Assembly (NCBI GenBank): GCA_002331575.1
Contig: DCZG01000045.1
Location: forward strand, 1-17,761
Origin: Atopobium sp. UBA2090
Lineage (GTDB): Bacteria > Actinomycetota > Coriobacteriia > Coriobacteriales > Atopobiaceae
Reading direction: 5' to 3'
Length of the DNA: 17,761 bases
The notes under the pieces are model-generated. The model saw only the letters and a program-made list of their open reading frames with translations. It searched no databases and was not told where the DNA came from. A program made the translations under genes and the position numbers. Position 1 is the first letter of the stretch. The number at the start of each line of letters is the position of its first letter. Positions 7,602-14,402 of the stretch are shown here, one piece after another.

Positions 7602-8795
7602 TTACTCCCCGTCGGCCGTGTCATCCGCGTTGCTGAGGACTGCGGGCTCACCGATGACATTGAGAGTCTGGCCATGCCAGTCGACGCCAGCAACCGATGA
7701 CGCTTTCTCATAGGCTTCGCTCAGCAGCTTGTCCGACTCTTCGATAGTGGGGGGCACGAGGACAACTCGCTCGCCAAAGCGCTTGTAGAGTACGAGATTG
7801 GGAGCCTCGTTCTCTACAAGGTGCGCATTTGCCCGTAGGTTGAGGTCTGCGTCCGCGCGCGACATTGCATTAATGGCAATGGCTGCGAGCAACGCGCGGA
7901 TTGCCTTGTCGCCTTCGATGCCTTTCCCAAAGCACAGGGCGCGTAGCGTCGAAAGGCTCAGGACGCGAGAGCGAATAATCTCACGAACAGAGATGCCATC
8001 GAGTGCGTCGGGACCGACTCCTGGAGGGATGGCTCCAATGACAAAGGAGCTTGCCTTGTCGCTGCCCTTTTTCGCGGCTTGGCCAACGCGCTCGCGAATC
8101 CTGGCATCGTCTGCTTTCGAGAAGGTGATGCTTGCGGCAACTGGATCAATGCGTGCACCGCTTCTATGCATGACGGTATCCTTTGGCAACGAGTCCTGGT
8201 CAGAAAGGATCCCGATGATTTCCCCAGTTAGGCAAGATGCAAAGCGTGCCTGGTTAACGCGACGGGTTGAGTCCCAGCAGCCAAGCAGTACGCTGATTGG
8301 GCTGATTTCGAAGAGTCCGCCCGCGCTTGCGGGAGTGGAATTTCGTGCAGCAAGATACTTCGCGTTCTGGAGAATGGACGTCTCTGGGCTCTCTGCATCG
8401 AAGCCGAGACGAATGTGGGCATCAAATGCGCGATGGGGCAACTGTAGGTCAGTCTCAACGAGTTCGTCAGGCTTGCTTTCCCTGTACACTACGCGTATTA
8501 CTGGCATCCGAGAAAGAATGTCATGGCCTTCGCGGATTGCTTGGCACAGAGCCGCTTCGAGTCGGTTAGCCTCTGAAGTTCGAGAGTCGATAAGAACGAC
8601 ATTCGTCGGCACTCCGTCATACTCCCGAATGGAGAAACAGTAGGTCGGATTCTTTCCCTCGGTGTACTTTGCCGGAGCGACGAGAGATGACGGGCCGCCT
8701 GCGAGCCCGAGGCGTGTGACATCAGAGAGTGCGCTTGGTCCTCCTGCACATGCGGTCTCTTCGAGCATTGCCAGATCGATTCTTTCTTCCTGCAT
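7602..8795 (-). CDS. csb1: Csb1 (GSU0053 family): Cas7 backbone subunit of type I-G
   Basis: This 397-aa protein is expected to polymerise along the crRNA spacer as the Cas7 filament of the interference complex. Recognisable segments are DSRTSEANRLE (70-80), the SVLLGCWDS strand (168-176) followed by NQARFASCLTGEIIGI (181-196), and the GGL/ISP segment at about 159-166; these fit the Csb1 family as I know it. The start ATG (8795-8793) has GGAAGG 5 nt upstream. The open frame extends 30 codons further, but that part is AT-rich intergenic sequence and looks non-coding. It is the first gene of the cas operon, so its upstream region should hold the operon promoter. csb2 follows after 2 nt. Confidence 0.92.
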   Translation of the reverse strand: MQEERIDLAMLEETACAGGPSALSDVTRLGLAGGPSSLVAPAKYTEGKNPTYCFSIREYDGVPTNVVLIDSRTSEANRLEAALCQAIREGHDILSRMPVIRVVYRESKPDELVETDLQLPHRAFDAHIRLGFDAESPETSILQNAKYLAARNSTPASAGGLFEISPISVLLGCWDSTRRVNQARFASCLTGEIIGILSDQDSLPKDTVMHRSGARIDPVAASITFSKADDARIRERVGQAAKKGSDKASSFVIGAIPPGVGPDALDGISVREIIRSRVLSLSTLRALCFGKGIEGDKAIRALLAAIAINAMSRADADLNLRANAHLVENEAPNLVLYKRFGERVVLVPPTIEESDKLLSEAYEKASSVAGVDWHGQTLNVIGEPAVLSNADDTADGE

Positions 8796-9033
8796 GACAA
8801 CCTTCCTTTCTCCGTTGGAACGTATGAACCAATATTGCTTAATAGTAAGTATTAATAAATACCGAACAAGAAATAACTCTAGCACTTATCGGCTATACTA
8901 GAAACCCAACAGGACATGAATTCGATTTATGGGAGAATATCTAAGATAGAAAGATGAGATGCTCCCCGCTGACTGGATTTATGCGGTCCCTTCGTTGGGG
9001 GTAGTAGGTATTTCTATTACGGTCCAGAAATAC

Positions 9034-9052
9034 GGCTAGGACATTCCTAGCC
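9034..9052. repeat. Perfect 8-bp hairpin (GGCTAGGA-CAT-TCCTAGCC)
   Basis: The arms GGCTAGGA (9034-9041) and TCCTAGCC (9045-9052) are exact reverse complements around a 3-base loop. The right arm overlaps the start of CCCTTCG. No T run follows on either strand, so a simple intrinsic terminator is not well supported. It could be a regulatory site or the stem of a small RNA. Confidence 0.6.
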
Positions 9053-9194
9053 CCTTCGCTACGTATGGATGCATATTGCATATGGAACACCGCCGTCTAG
9101 AATGACTATCAGTTCTTGTCGGCTCAGAGCCGATGCCCGGAAGGGCGCCGCGACTCTTGCGGAAGCGTCAGCTGGATTCGTCCGGCGGGGCGCG

Positions 9195-9221
9195 GGGGCG
9201 GGACCTTCGGGCCCTCGCCCC
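9195..9221 (-). terminator. GC-rich hairpin after the 9227 stop (candidate terminator)
   Basis: GGGGCG (9195-9200) pairs with CGCCCC (9216-9221), with further pairs toward a TTCG loop closed by C-G (9205-9210). It begins five bases beyond the minus-strand TGA at 9229-9227. That position suits termination of the gene pair transcribed leftward. There is no U tract, so it may instead be a pause or RNA-stability hairpin. Confidence 0.4.
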
Positions 9222-9226
9222 TTCTC

Positions 9227-9745
9227 TCACCTCATGGCAGCAGCCATCGCCGCGACCTCCTCGTCCGTGAGCTTCTCCCTGAGTTCCACGTGCTCCTCGA
9301 CAATGGAGAGGAGCTTGTGAGCGGCAGACAGCTCGACCTCGCTCGAATCGACTCGGAGCAGGCGTCTGATCACTTCGGCTCGGTGCTCGTCGGACTCGAG
9401 CACGTCGCGGCACGTTGCCACATGCCCCGCGACGCGTCGCTGAGCCGGAGTGGGGGAGAGTGGGCACCCCGCCTCCTGGTCCCACATGCGGGGGAAGCCT
9501 CTTGCCTCGAGCAGCCTCATGAGCTGGGGAAGCTCGTCCGGATAGGCATTCGTTCCAGCGGACGAGAAGGCCGTGTCGCCCTCTCCGACGTCGAGACGCC
9601 ACGAGAAGTCGGGTCTCTCGGGATTCGAATCGGCCTCGTAGCGCTTCTCCCACAGATGAAGCCTAAGGTCGAGCAGGGAGTCCGGAAAGCTCCTCTCGCT
9701 GCCGGCCCGGTCTCCGGAGTCATGCAGTTCGAGGTTCCTTCCAAT
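9227..9745 (-). pseudogene. Out-of-frame C-terminal part of the 11249-9720 gene
   Basis: A minus-strand frame, open from well upstream of 9745 to the TGA at 9229-9227, reads as real protein in the stretch following the G7 run. It gives 172 residues with segments such as LHLWEKRYEADSNPERPDF and a charged helical end (VEEHVELREKLTDEEVAAM). GC-rich third positions and residue composition match the preceding gene. It has no ATG with a ribosome binding site: the first ATG (9520) has no Shine-Dalgarno sequence and would lose the first 75 well-formed residues. The other frame (the 509-aa ORF) ends at 9720, just past a G7 run on the minus strand (9753-9747). Removing one G joins the two into a protein of about 673 aa. 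The function of this part is unknown. Confidence 0.6.
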
Positions 9746-11249
9746 GCCCCCCCACCTCCAGAGGCGTGAGAAGGAAGCTTGCCTCGAGCCGGGCCCGCCA
9801 GACGTAGCCGTCGTGCCCTTGAGGAGCCCGGACGCGTTCGATGACCGCTCGCCTTCTCGAGACCTCGTCGTTCAGGAGCATCATCTCGAGCCTGAGCGCG
9901 TGACAGTCGGCAACCGTGTTGAATCTCCTGACCTGCTGCTCGTTGAGGTTGAGCCACCGAAGCATGTCCTCGATCGTCTCTCGGTCCTCTTGGGAGTTGT
10001 TCCAAGACCGGTAAGAGGGGCCGTCGAAGTCTGGTCGGCTCGGCTCGTACATCTTCTCTATCACGGCAGGGGAGAAGACCTTCTGGATCCTGAAGTTCTC
10101 GATGAGCGAGCGGCGCATGACGACGTGCCGGAGGCCGTGCCTACCTCGCGGTCGACCTATCACGTCGATCTTCTCGTATCCGTCGCCCCAGTTGGCTGGC
10201 AGACAGTAGACCTTCGTGCCGGCGGAGAAGTGCCTCGTTCCGCTCACGATGCGGCGGTCTTCTCCGTGGGGGTGTTCTCCGATGACGTTGCCGACGAGGC
10301 ACCATACCCAGGTGGGCGGCTCGGTCGTGGGCTGCTCGTCATTGTCCGCACTGACGTCGGCTGGCGTGTCGCTGGCCGCGTCACGCGCCTCTGCCCGCGC
10401 TACGGCATCGTGGATGTACTCTTTCCAGGGGATGATCCTCCCGCTGGCAATGTCATAGGAGTACTCGAACGAATGAGCGACCATCTCGGTGGCTTCGTGC
10501 CTGGTGAAGGCACCCTTCTCGACAACGTCCTTTATGAGGACGCGGGTCATGGGAGCGAAGGCGCGCTTCTCGCCAGCCATTGCGACGCAGGAGATATTGT
10601 CTGAGCCCTTGTGCCTGGGGATTCCAGTCACGACGAGCAGGGTGCCTGCATCATCCTGGACGATGTCCCCGACATCCAGTTTGAGGTTGCGTCTGCGCTC
10701 CATCTCCGCCACGCGTTCGGGATTGAGGATGCGATCGACCTCCGCTCGCACGCTCGGGTTTGCCATCCTCCAGTCTTTTCTCACGTCCTTCGGCGGGATG
10801 TCGCATCGGTCCAGGTAGTCGACGAAGTCCCGCGCCACCTCGGCGGGGTCGAAGTCTGGATGGTTGTATCCGTAGATGAGCTCCGCGGCCTTCTGCCTAC
10901 TGATTTCCTTCAGCACGGACGAGCTTGAAAAGACGGACCTGAGGGCTATTGCGTTGACCGTGTAACGCTCGCCGTGCTCGGGTTCCCAGGCGCAACCCTC
11001 TAAGGCGTCCTCGCCAAACCGGTACACCCATCCATCGGTGCCAAGATAGGACGGTGCCTTGTCCCGCATCACCACGTGGTCGATGTCATCGATGCCAAAC
11101 TCCCCGTAGGGTGGAATGCCGTTTGGCCCCTTGGGAAGGCGCTCGTCGAAGAAGCGCCACCTCTTGCCAGGCTTGATGACCGTGTCGATGGTGACGTGCG
11201 TCCCGTCCTTGAGGACGACGACGTCGTAGTCACTGAGGTCCTCGAACAT
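9720..11249 (-). CDS. Hypothetical protein, frame broken near its C-terminus
   Basis: This 509-aa soluble-looking protein has no signal peptide or membrane segment, and I cannot assign a function. Visible parts are an N-terminal region with PPYGEFGIDDIDHVV (about 44-58), a central charged region, and a low-complexity linker (about 295-317, rich in D, A, T, P). The linker is followed by a compact block with WVWCLVGNVIGEHPHG, GTRHF, KVYC and WGDGYEKIDVIGRPRG (about 320-375). That block resembles uncharacterised proteins I have seen beside toxin or immunity genes, but this is recollection only. The ATG at 11249-11247 was chosen because AGGAGG (11264-11259) lies 9 nt upstream. ATG 11255 is too close and ATG 11300 lacks a site. 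The last nine or so residues, after the G7 run, look wrong and are probably the result of the frame change. Confidence 0.7.
   Translation of the reverse strand: MFEDLSDYDVVVLKDGTHVTIDTVIKPGKRWRFFDERLPKGPNGIPPYGEFGIDDIDHVVMRDKAPSYLGTDGWVYRFGEDALEGCAWEPEHGERYTVNAIALRSVFSSSSVLKEISRQKAAELIYGYNHPDFDPAEVARDFVDYLDRCDIPPKDVRKDWRMANPSVRAEVDRILNPERVAEMERRRNLKLDVGDIVQDDAGTLLVVTGIPRHKGSDNISCVAMAGEKRAFAPMTRVLIKDVVEKGAFTRHEATEMVAHSFEYSYDIASGRIIPWKEYIHDAVARAEARDAASDTPADVSADNDEQPTTEPPTWVWCLVGNVIGEHPHGEDRRIVSGTRHFSAGTKVYCLPANWGDGYEKIDVIGRPRGRHGLRHVVMRRSLIENFRIQKVFSPAVIEKMYEPSRPDFDGPSYRSWNNSQEDRETIEDMLRWLNLNEQQVRRFNTVADCHALRLEMMLLNDEVSRRRAVIERVRAPQGHDGYVWRARLEASFLLTPLEVGGHWKEPRTA
9747..9753 (-). repeat. G7 homopolymer at the reading-frame switch
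   Basis: Seven consecutive C on the plus strand (G on the coding minus strand) lie exactly where coding character moves from one frame to another. Deleting one G restores a continuous frame (…LEVGG then IGRNLELHD…). Such tracts are hotspots for slipped-strand mutation and for sequencing error. Confidence 0.8.
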
Positions 11250-11343
11250 GACCATACGCCTCCTCGCATGGGTTGGCCTGCTACGGCTGCATCGTCGCAC
11301 AGCGACGGGACACGAATGAGGGGAGGGACACTATAGGCAGACG

Positions 11344-12171
11344 CTACTGGCGCCCGTGCAGCAGGTCGCCAATCGCGTCGACTGCGCCAATGAGGCGACC
11401 GTCGCCCTTGGCGCGTGCGACTATTCCTCTCCTTGCGAGCTCGGACTTGAACGCCTCGGAGCTCGTCACCTCGGCGATGACCTCGTCGGAGGCTTTTACT
11501 CTTGGGGTGTCCACCATCTCCGTTGAGTCGGGCTGAAGCGCATCCACGGTCACGTCTCGATATCCATGCTCGGGTCGCACGTCTGTCATGTTCACGAGGT
11601 CAAGGCACCAGCGACCACACCATCCATCCGGACCGAAGTCGGGGGAGAACAGCGTTGGTATCGGGTCCATTCGAAGCCAGCGGCATTCGCCATTGGACGC
11701 CTTGTAGACGGATTGCACCGGTGCCTGCTCACGGTCGACGAACTCGTGGCGCGTCTCGCTCACGGCGTATCGGTAGTGTCTGACCTCAAGGTCATACGGG
11801 CCGCAATAGGGGACGTCCTGCTCGCCGCTGTCGCCGGCAAGGACGCTGCCGGGGTGGCTCTTGCCCCGTGACTCGGGAAAGTGGCCCGTCACATCGGAGA
11901 AGCGGCTGACCACGTCCTCGTAGGCGTATCCGTCAAAGAGCGCGGCAATCCGGCGTTCGCTCTTGTCTCTCGGCGGAAAGCTGTCCCAGTAGTCTCCTAC
12001 GAACACGACCGGGTAGCCGTGCCAGGCGGTCGCGATCATCGTGCACGCGGCATCGGTCGTCGTGCAGGGCTGGGCGCTGGCGCAGCTCATCATGAAGCCA
12101 TAGTCCTCGAAGGGGGCATGGCTGATGAACTCGCGCCGCCTTGGGTTTGCCCAGAGATAGTACTCGCCCAT
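11344..12171 (-). CDS. Hypothetical protein (MGEYYLWAN-type), first of a two-gene unit
   Basis: This 275-aa protein is cytoplasmic by appearance. The N-terminus MGEYYLWANPRRREF is followed by a Cys/Thr/Ala-rich segment (about 26-45) and AWHGYPVVFVGDYWDSF (about 47-63). I have seen this layout in uncharacterised proteins that begin MGEYF and contain a VGDY motif, but I know of no assigned function. The C-terminal 70 residues are charged and may form a separate small domain. The ATG at 12171-12169 was chosen because GGAGG (12185-12181) lies 9 nt upstream. The 73 codons upstream in the same frame look non-coding. It is followed after 94 nt, with no visible terminator, by the 11249 gene, so co-transcription is likely. 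It diverges from the ATPase gene at 12533. Confidence 0.75.
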   Translation of the reverse strand: MGEYYLWANPRRREFISHAPFEDYGFMMSCASAQPCTTTDAACTMIATAWHGYPVVFVGDYWDSFPPRDKSERRIAALFDGYAYEDVVSRFSDVTGHFPESRGKSHPGSVLAGDSGEQDVPYCGPYDLEVRHYRYAVSETRHEFVDREQAPVQSVYKASNGECRWLRMDPIPTLFSPDFGPDGWCGRWCLDLVNMTDVRPEHGYRDVTVDALQPDSTEMVDTPRVKASDEVIAEVTSSEAFKSELARRGIVARAKGDGRLIGAVDAIGDLLHGRQ

Positions 12172-12532
12172 GGTTTTCTCCCTCCAACGGTCTAGACCTT
12201 CGGTCAATATGCTGCGATCGGGCCCCTGATGTCGGCAGCATTGCCAGCGCCTCTGACTACACCTGGTTGGTATACTCCATGGACAGGACGACATTCTCCC
12301 TCGTAAATTGTTCCAAGGGTTGGTCCTTCTCACCTGTGATGCATCCTGACCCTCGAGCTGGGATGCGACTCTCTGCTCCTCCGTGAGCACTTATCGCCTG
12401 CTGACCTGCCCAAGGCATCGCAGGTGCCTTGTGGTACATAATGTGCAGAAAAATGTTGCTTACTACAAAATTATGAACTTAAAAATGTATACTCAGACAC
12501 TAATCAGGACGTAATATCATCTGGAGGTGTCC
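12172..12532. promoter_or_regulatory. Divergent intergenic region between hypothetical pair and ATPase
   Basis: This 361-bp region has no convincing gene. It must carry promoters for both directions. It contains the palindrome GGTCTAGACC (12189-12198) near the leftward gene, a 7-bp hairpin CAAGGCA/TGCCTTG (12411-12417 and 12425-12431), and an AT-rich stretch (12435-12500). That stretch includes a good -10-like TATACT (12488-12493), 39 bp before the ATPase start. No matching -35 box at 16-18 bp spacing is evident. Confidence 0.4.
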
Positions 12533-13834
12533 ATGGAACGAACCCTGATGCAGCGGCTCATCGCCTGGAAAGACTCCCCCCACCGCAAGCCGCTCATCCT
12601 CAGCGGAGCTCGACAGGTGGGAAAGACCTGGCTTCTCAAGGAGTTCGGTGCCGCTCAGTTCGAGAGCATCGCCTACGTCAGCCTTGACAACGACTCGCTC
12701 GCGCGGAGCTACTTCGAGCCTGACTTCGAAATTGCGCGCATCATCGCCTCCCTCTCGCTCCAGCTGGACATGGACATAAAACCTGATCGAACCCTGATCA
12801 TCCTGGACGAGATCCAGACGTGTCCGAAGGCACTCACCGCGCTCAAGTACTTTTCCGAGAATGCGCCCGAGTACGCGGTTGCGGCGGCGGGGTCCCTGCT
12901 CGGCCTTTTCGCCCACGAGGGGACCGGGTTCCCGGTGGGGAAGGTCACGACTCTCGAGCTCTATCCGCTGTCGTTTCGCGAGTTCCTGAGTGCCACGGGT
13001 AACCAGCGATTTTCCGAGCTCGTCCACTCCGGTGACGCGGCGCTGCTCAATCCCTTTGGCGGGCGTCTCGCCGAGCTGCTCAAGCGCTACTACGTGGTCG
13101 GCGGCATGCCTGCCGTCGTGGCCGACTATGCCGAGAGGCAGGACTTCGGGACGGTCAGGGAGCTCCAGGACCAGATCCTTGCCGACTACTCCCGCGACTT
13201 TGCCAAGCACATGCCCGTCAGGCTGCTGCCGCGCACCCTGCTCGTATGGGATTCGATCCCCAAGCACCTCTCGAGGGAGAACAAGAAGCTCGTGTTCGGC
13301 CAGGTGCGGGAGGGCGCCCGCGCGAGCGACTTCGAGGAGTCCCTGGAATGGCTCGAATGGGCCGGGCTCATTCACAAGGTGAGGCGAGTCACCAAGCCCG
13401 CCGTCCCGCTCTCCGCATACTATGACGGGAAGTCATTCAAGGTGTTCCTGGTCGACGTCGGTCTTCTTGGCGCGATGTGCGGACTCGATCCCCAGACCAT
13501 CCTCAGGGGAAGCGCCGTCTTCACGGAATTCAAGGGTGCCCTCACCGAGCAATACGTCTGCCAGGAGCTCGTCGCGGAATGCGGGTTCGAGCTGTTCTAC
13601 TGGTCGGCCGAGAACTCTCGGGGTGAGGTCGACTTCCTCGTGCAGGACCGCGGCAACGTGTACCCCATCGAGGTGAAGGCGGAGGAGAACCTGAGGTCAA
13701 AGAGCCTGAGCGCATTCAGCGTGAGGTACGAGGGCATGCGGCCGCGGCGCTTCTCGCTCTCCGGGTATCGGGAGGAGAGCTGGATGCGCAACGTGCCGCT
13801 CTGGGCGATCTCGAACGAGCGACTCTGGCGATGA
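12533..13834 (+). CDS. AAA-type ATPase with C-terminal DUF4143 domain
   Basis: This 433-aa protein is of the widespread bacterial/archaeal AAA_14-DUF4143 architecture. Walker A is GARQVGKT (25-32). Walker B is TLIILDEIQ (87-95, D92-E93), followed by the sensor-like AVAAAGSLLGLF (115-126). The C-terminal part carries VDFLV (366-370) and YPIEVKAEE (377-385), the D...E-x-K pattern of a PD-(D/E)XK nuclease-like fold. Family members are often found near mobile or toxin-antitoxin-like loci, but most have no defined role, so I assign none. ATG 12533 is preferred over GTG 12527 because GGAGG (12523-12527) would overlap the GTG and sits 5 nt before the ATG. The gene stands alone, with 106 bp before the next start, and its length is normal for the family. 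Confidence 0.88.
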   Translation: MERTLMQRLIAWKDSPHRKPLILSGARQVGKTWLLKEFGAAQFESIAYVSLDNDSLARSYFEPDFEIARIIASLSLQLDMDIKPDRTLIILDEIQTCPKALTALKYFSENAPEYAVAAAGSLLGLFAHEGTGFPVGKVTTLELYPLSFREFLSATGNQRFSELVHSGDAALLNPFGGRLAELLKRYYVVGGMPAVVADYAERQDFGTVRELQDQILADYSRDFAKHMPVRLLPRTLLVWDSIPKHLSRENKKLVFGQVREGARASDFEESLEWLEWAGLIHKVRRVTKPAVPLSAYYDGKSFKVFLVDVGLLGAMCGLDPQTILRGSAVFTEFKGALTEQYVCQELVAECGFELFYWSAENSRGEVDFLVQDRGNVYPIEVKAEENLRSKSLSAFSVRYEGMRPRRFSLSGYREESWMRNVPLWAISNERLWR

Positions 13835-13940
13835 GCGCGTGGCCAGCGAGCGGCATACGATGGTCCCGGCTGGACTCCTCGCAATCACCTGGGCTGCCAG
13901 GCTGCGTACGTATCGTGAGAACCAAATCAGAGGTGGAACA

Positions 13941-14309
13941 ATGCAGATCAAACGCATGGGCGAGTCGTTCTCCATCTGCAAGGTGGAGGACTACTCAGAC
14001 ACGGACCTGACGAGCGAGTTCGTGTTCGTCGGGAAGACTGACGAGGAAAACTCCCTCGTGTGCCTGACGCAGGCCGTCCCGAGAAACGTGACGGATCGCG
14101 ACGACGGCTGGAGGGCGATGAGGATCCAGGGAGTGCTGGACTTCTCCCTGGTGGGCATCCTCTCCGGCATCTCCGCGGTCCTCGCGGCAGAGGGAATCGG
14201 CATCTTCGCGATCTCGACCTTCAACACTGACTACGTCCTCGTCCACGAAGCCGACTACGAGGCCGCCCTCGCGGCGCTCGCGGCCTCCGGCCATCAGGTC
14301 GTCGACTGA
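13941..14309 (+). CDS. ACT-domain protein (ACT_7 type)
   Basis: This 122-aa protein is a small stand-alone ACT-domain protein of the kind annotated as ACT_7/COG3603. The diagnostic stretch is GWRAMRIQG, then LDFSLVGILSGISAVL and GIGIFAISTFNTDYVLV (about 55-100), matching two ACT beta-alpha-beta units. ACT domains usually bind amino acids or other small ligands and regulate enzymes. The ligand here is unknown. The ATG at 13941 was chosen because GAGG (13930-13933) lies 7 nt upstream and family similarity starts there. The open frame reaches back to 13839, but that part is low-quality sequence. The gene follows the ATPase on the same strand after 106 bp and is convergent with the TetR gene. Confidence 0.88.
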   Translation: MQIKRMGESFSICKVEDYSDTDLTSEFVFVGKTDEENSLVCLTQAVPRNVTDRDDGWRAMRIQGVLDFSLVGILSGISAVLAAEGIGIFAISTFNTDYVLVHEADYEAALAALAASGHQVVD

Positions 14310-14312
14310 GAA

Positions 14313-14371
14313 AACCCCACAAGTTGCTCCAACTGGCAGGAATCCTGCCACCTCGAACAACCTGTGGGGTT
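14313..14371. terminator. Nested inverted repeat between convergent genes (bidirectional terminator candidate)
   Basis: The outer arms AACCCCACAAGTTG (14313-14326) and CAACCTGTGGGGTT (14358-14371) are reverse complements with one mismatch. An inner perfect inverted repeat GGCAGGAATCCTGCC occupies 14335-14349. It lies between the ACT gene (ending 14309) and the TetR gene (ending 14403). On the minus strand the stem is followed by TTTT (14314-14311), the better terminator direction. On the plus strand the T run is only TT. Confidence 0.6.
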
Positions 14372-14402
14372 GAGTGCAATTCTGATGTGCTGAACTAGCC
14401 CC

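Larger units (their letters stand above)
8796..9226. other. 431-bp intergenic region upstream of the cas operon
   Basis: No convincing gene lies here. Bases 8815-8950 are AT-rich and probably contain the minus-strand cas promoter (for example TAATAC- and TATT-rich elements at about 8830-8870), but I cannot place a confident -35/-10 pair. Further right are a short repeat CCCTTCG (8988-8994 and 9052-9058, 64 bp apart), a perfect hairpin (9034-9052), a 13-base palindrome (9120-9132) and a GC-rich hairpin (9195-9221). Short open frames on either strand lack ribosome binding sites. Confidence 0.6.

Noticed and set aside
7798..8643. 281-codon plus-strand open frame opposite csb1
   Set aside because: It is antisense to a confidently identified csb1 gene, with R/S/A-rich shadow composition.
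9120..9132. 13-base palindrome CGGCTCAGAGCCG as an attachment site
   Set aside because: There is no second copy, integrase or tRNA end nearby.
8886..9226. tRNA or other structured RNA gene upstream of the cas operon
   Set aside because: No cloverleaf arrangement or conserved T-loop sequence was found; only isolated hairpins are present.
9227..9520. Separate 97-aa gene starting at ATG 9520
   Set aside because: It has no ribosome binding site, and well-formed coding sequence continues upstream in the same frame to the G7 tract, so it is better read as the tail of the upstream gene.
9744..10604. 286-codon plus-strand open frame
   Set aside because: It is antisense to the hypothetical protein gene 11249-9720, with no ribosome binding site and shadow-type composition.
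12500..13375. 291-codon minus-strand open frame opposite the ATPase
   Set aside because: It is an antisense shadow; the plus-strand frame has Walker motifs and a good ribosome binding site.
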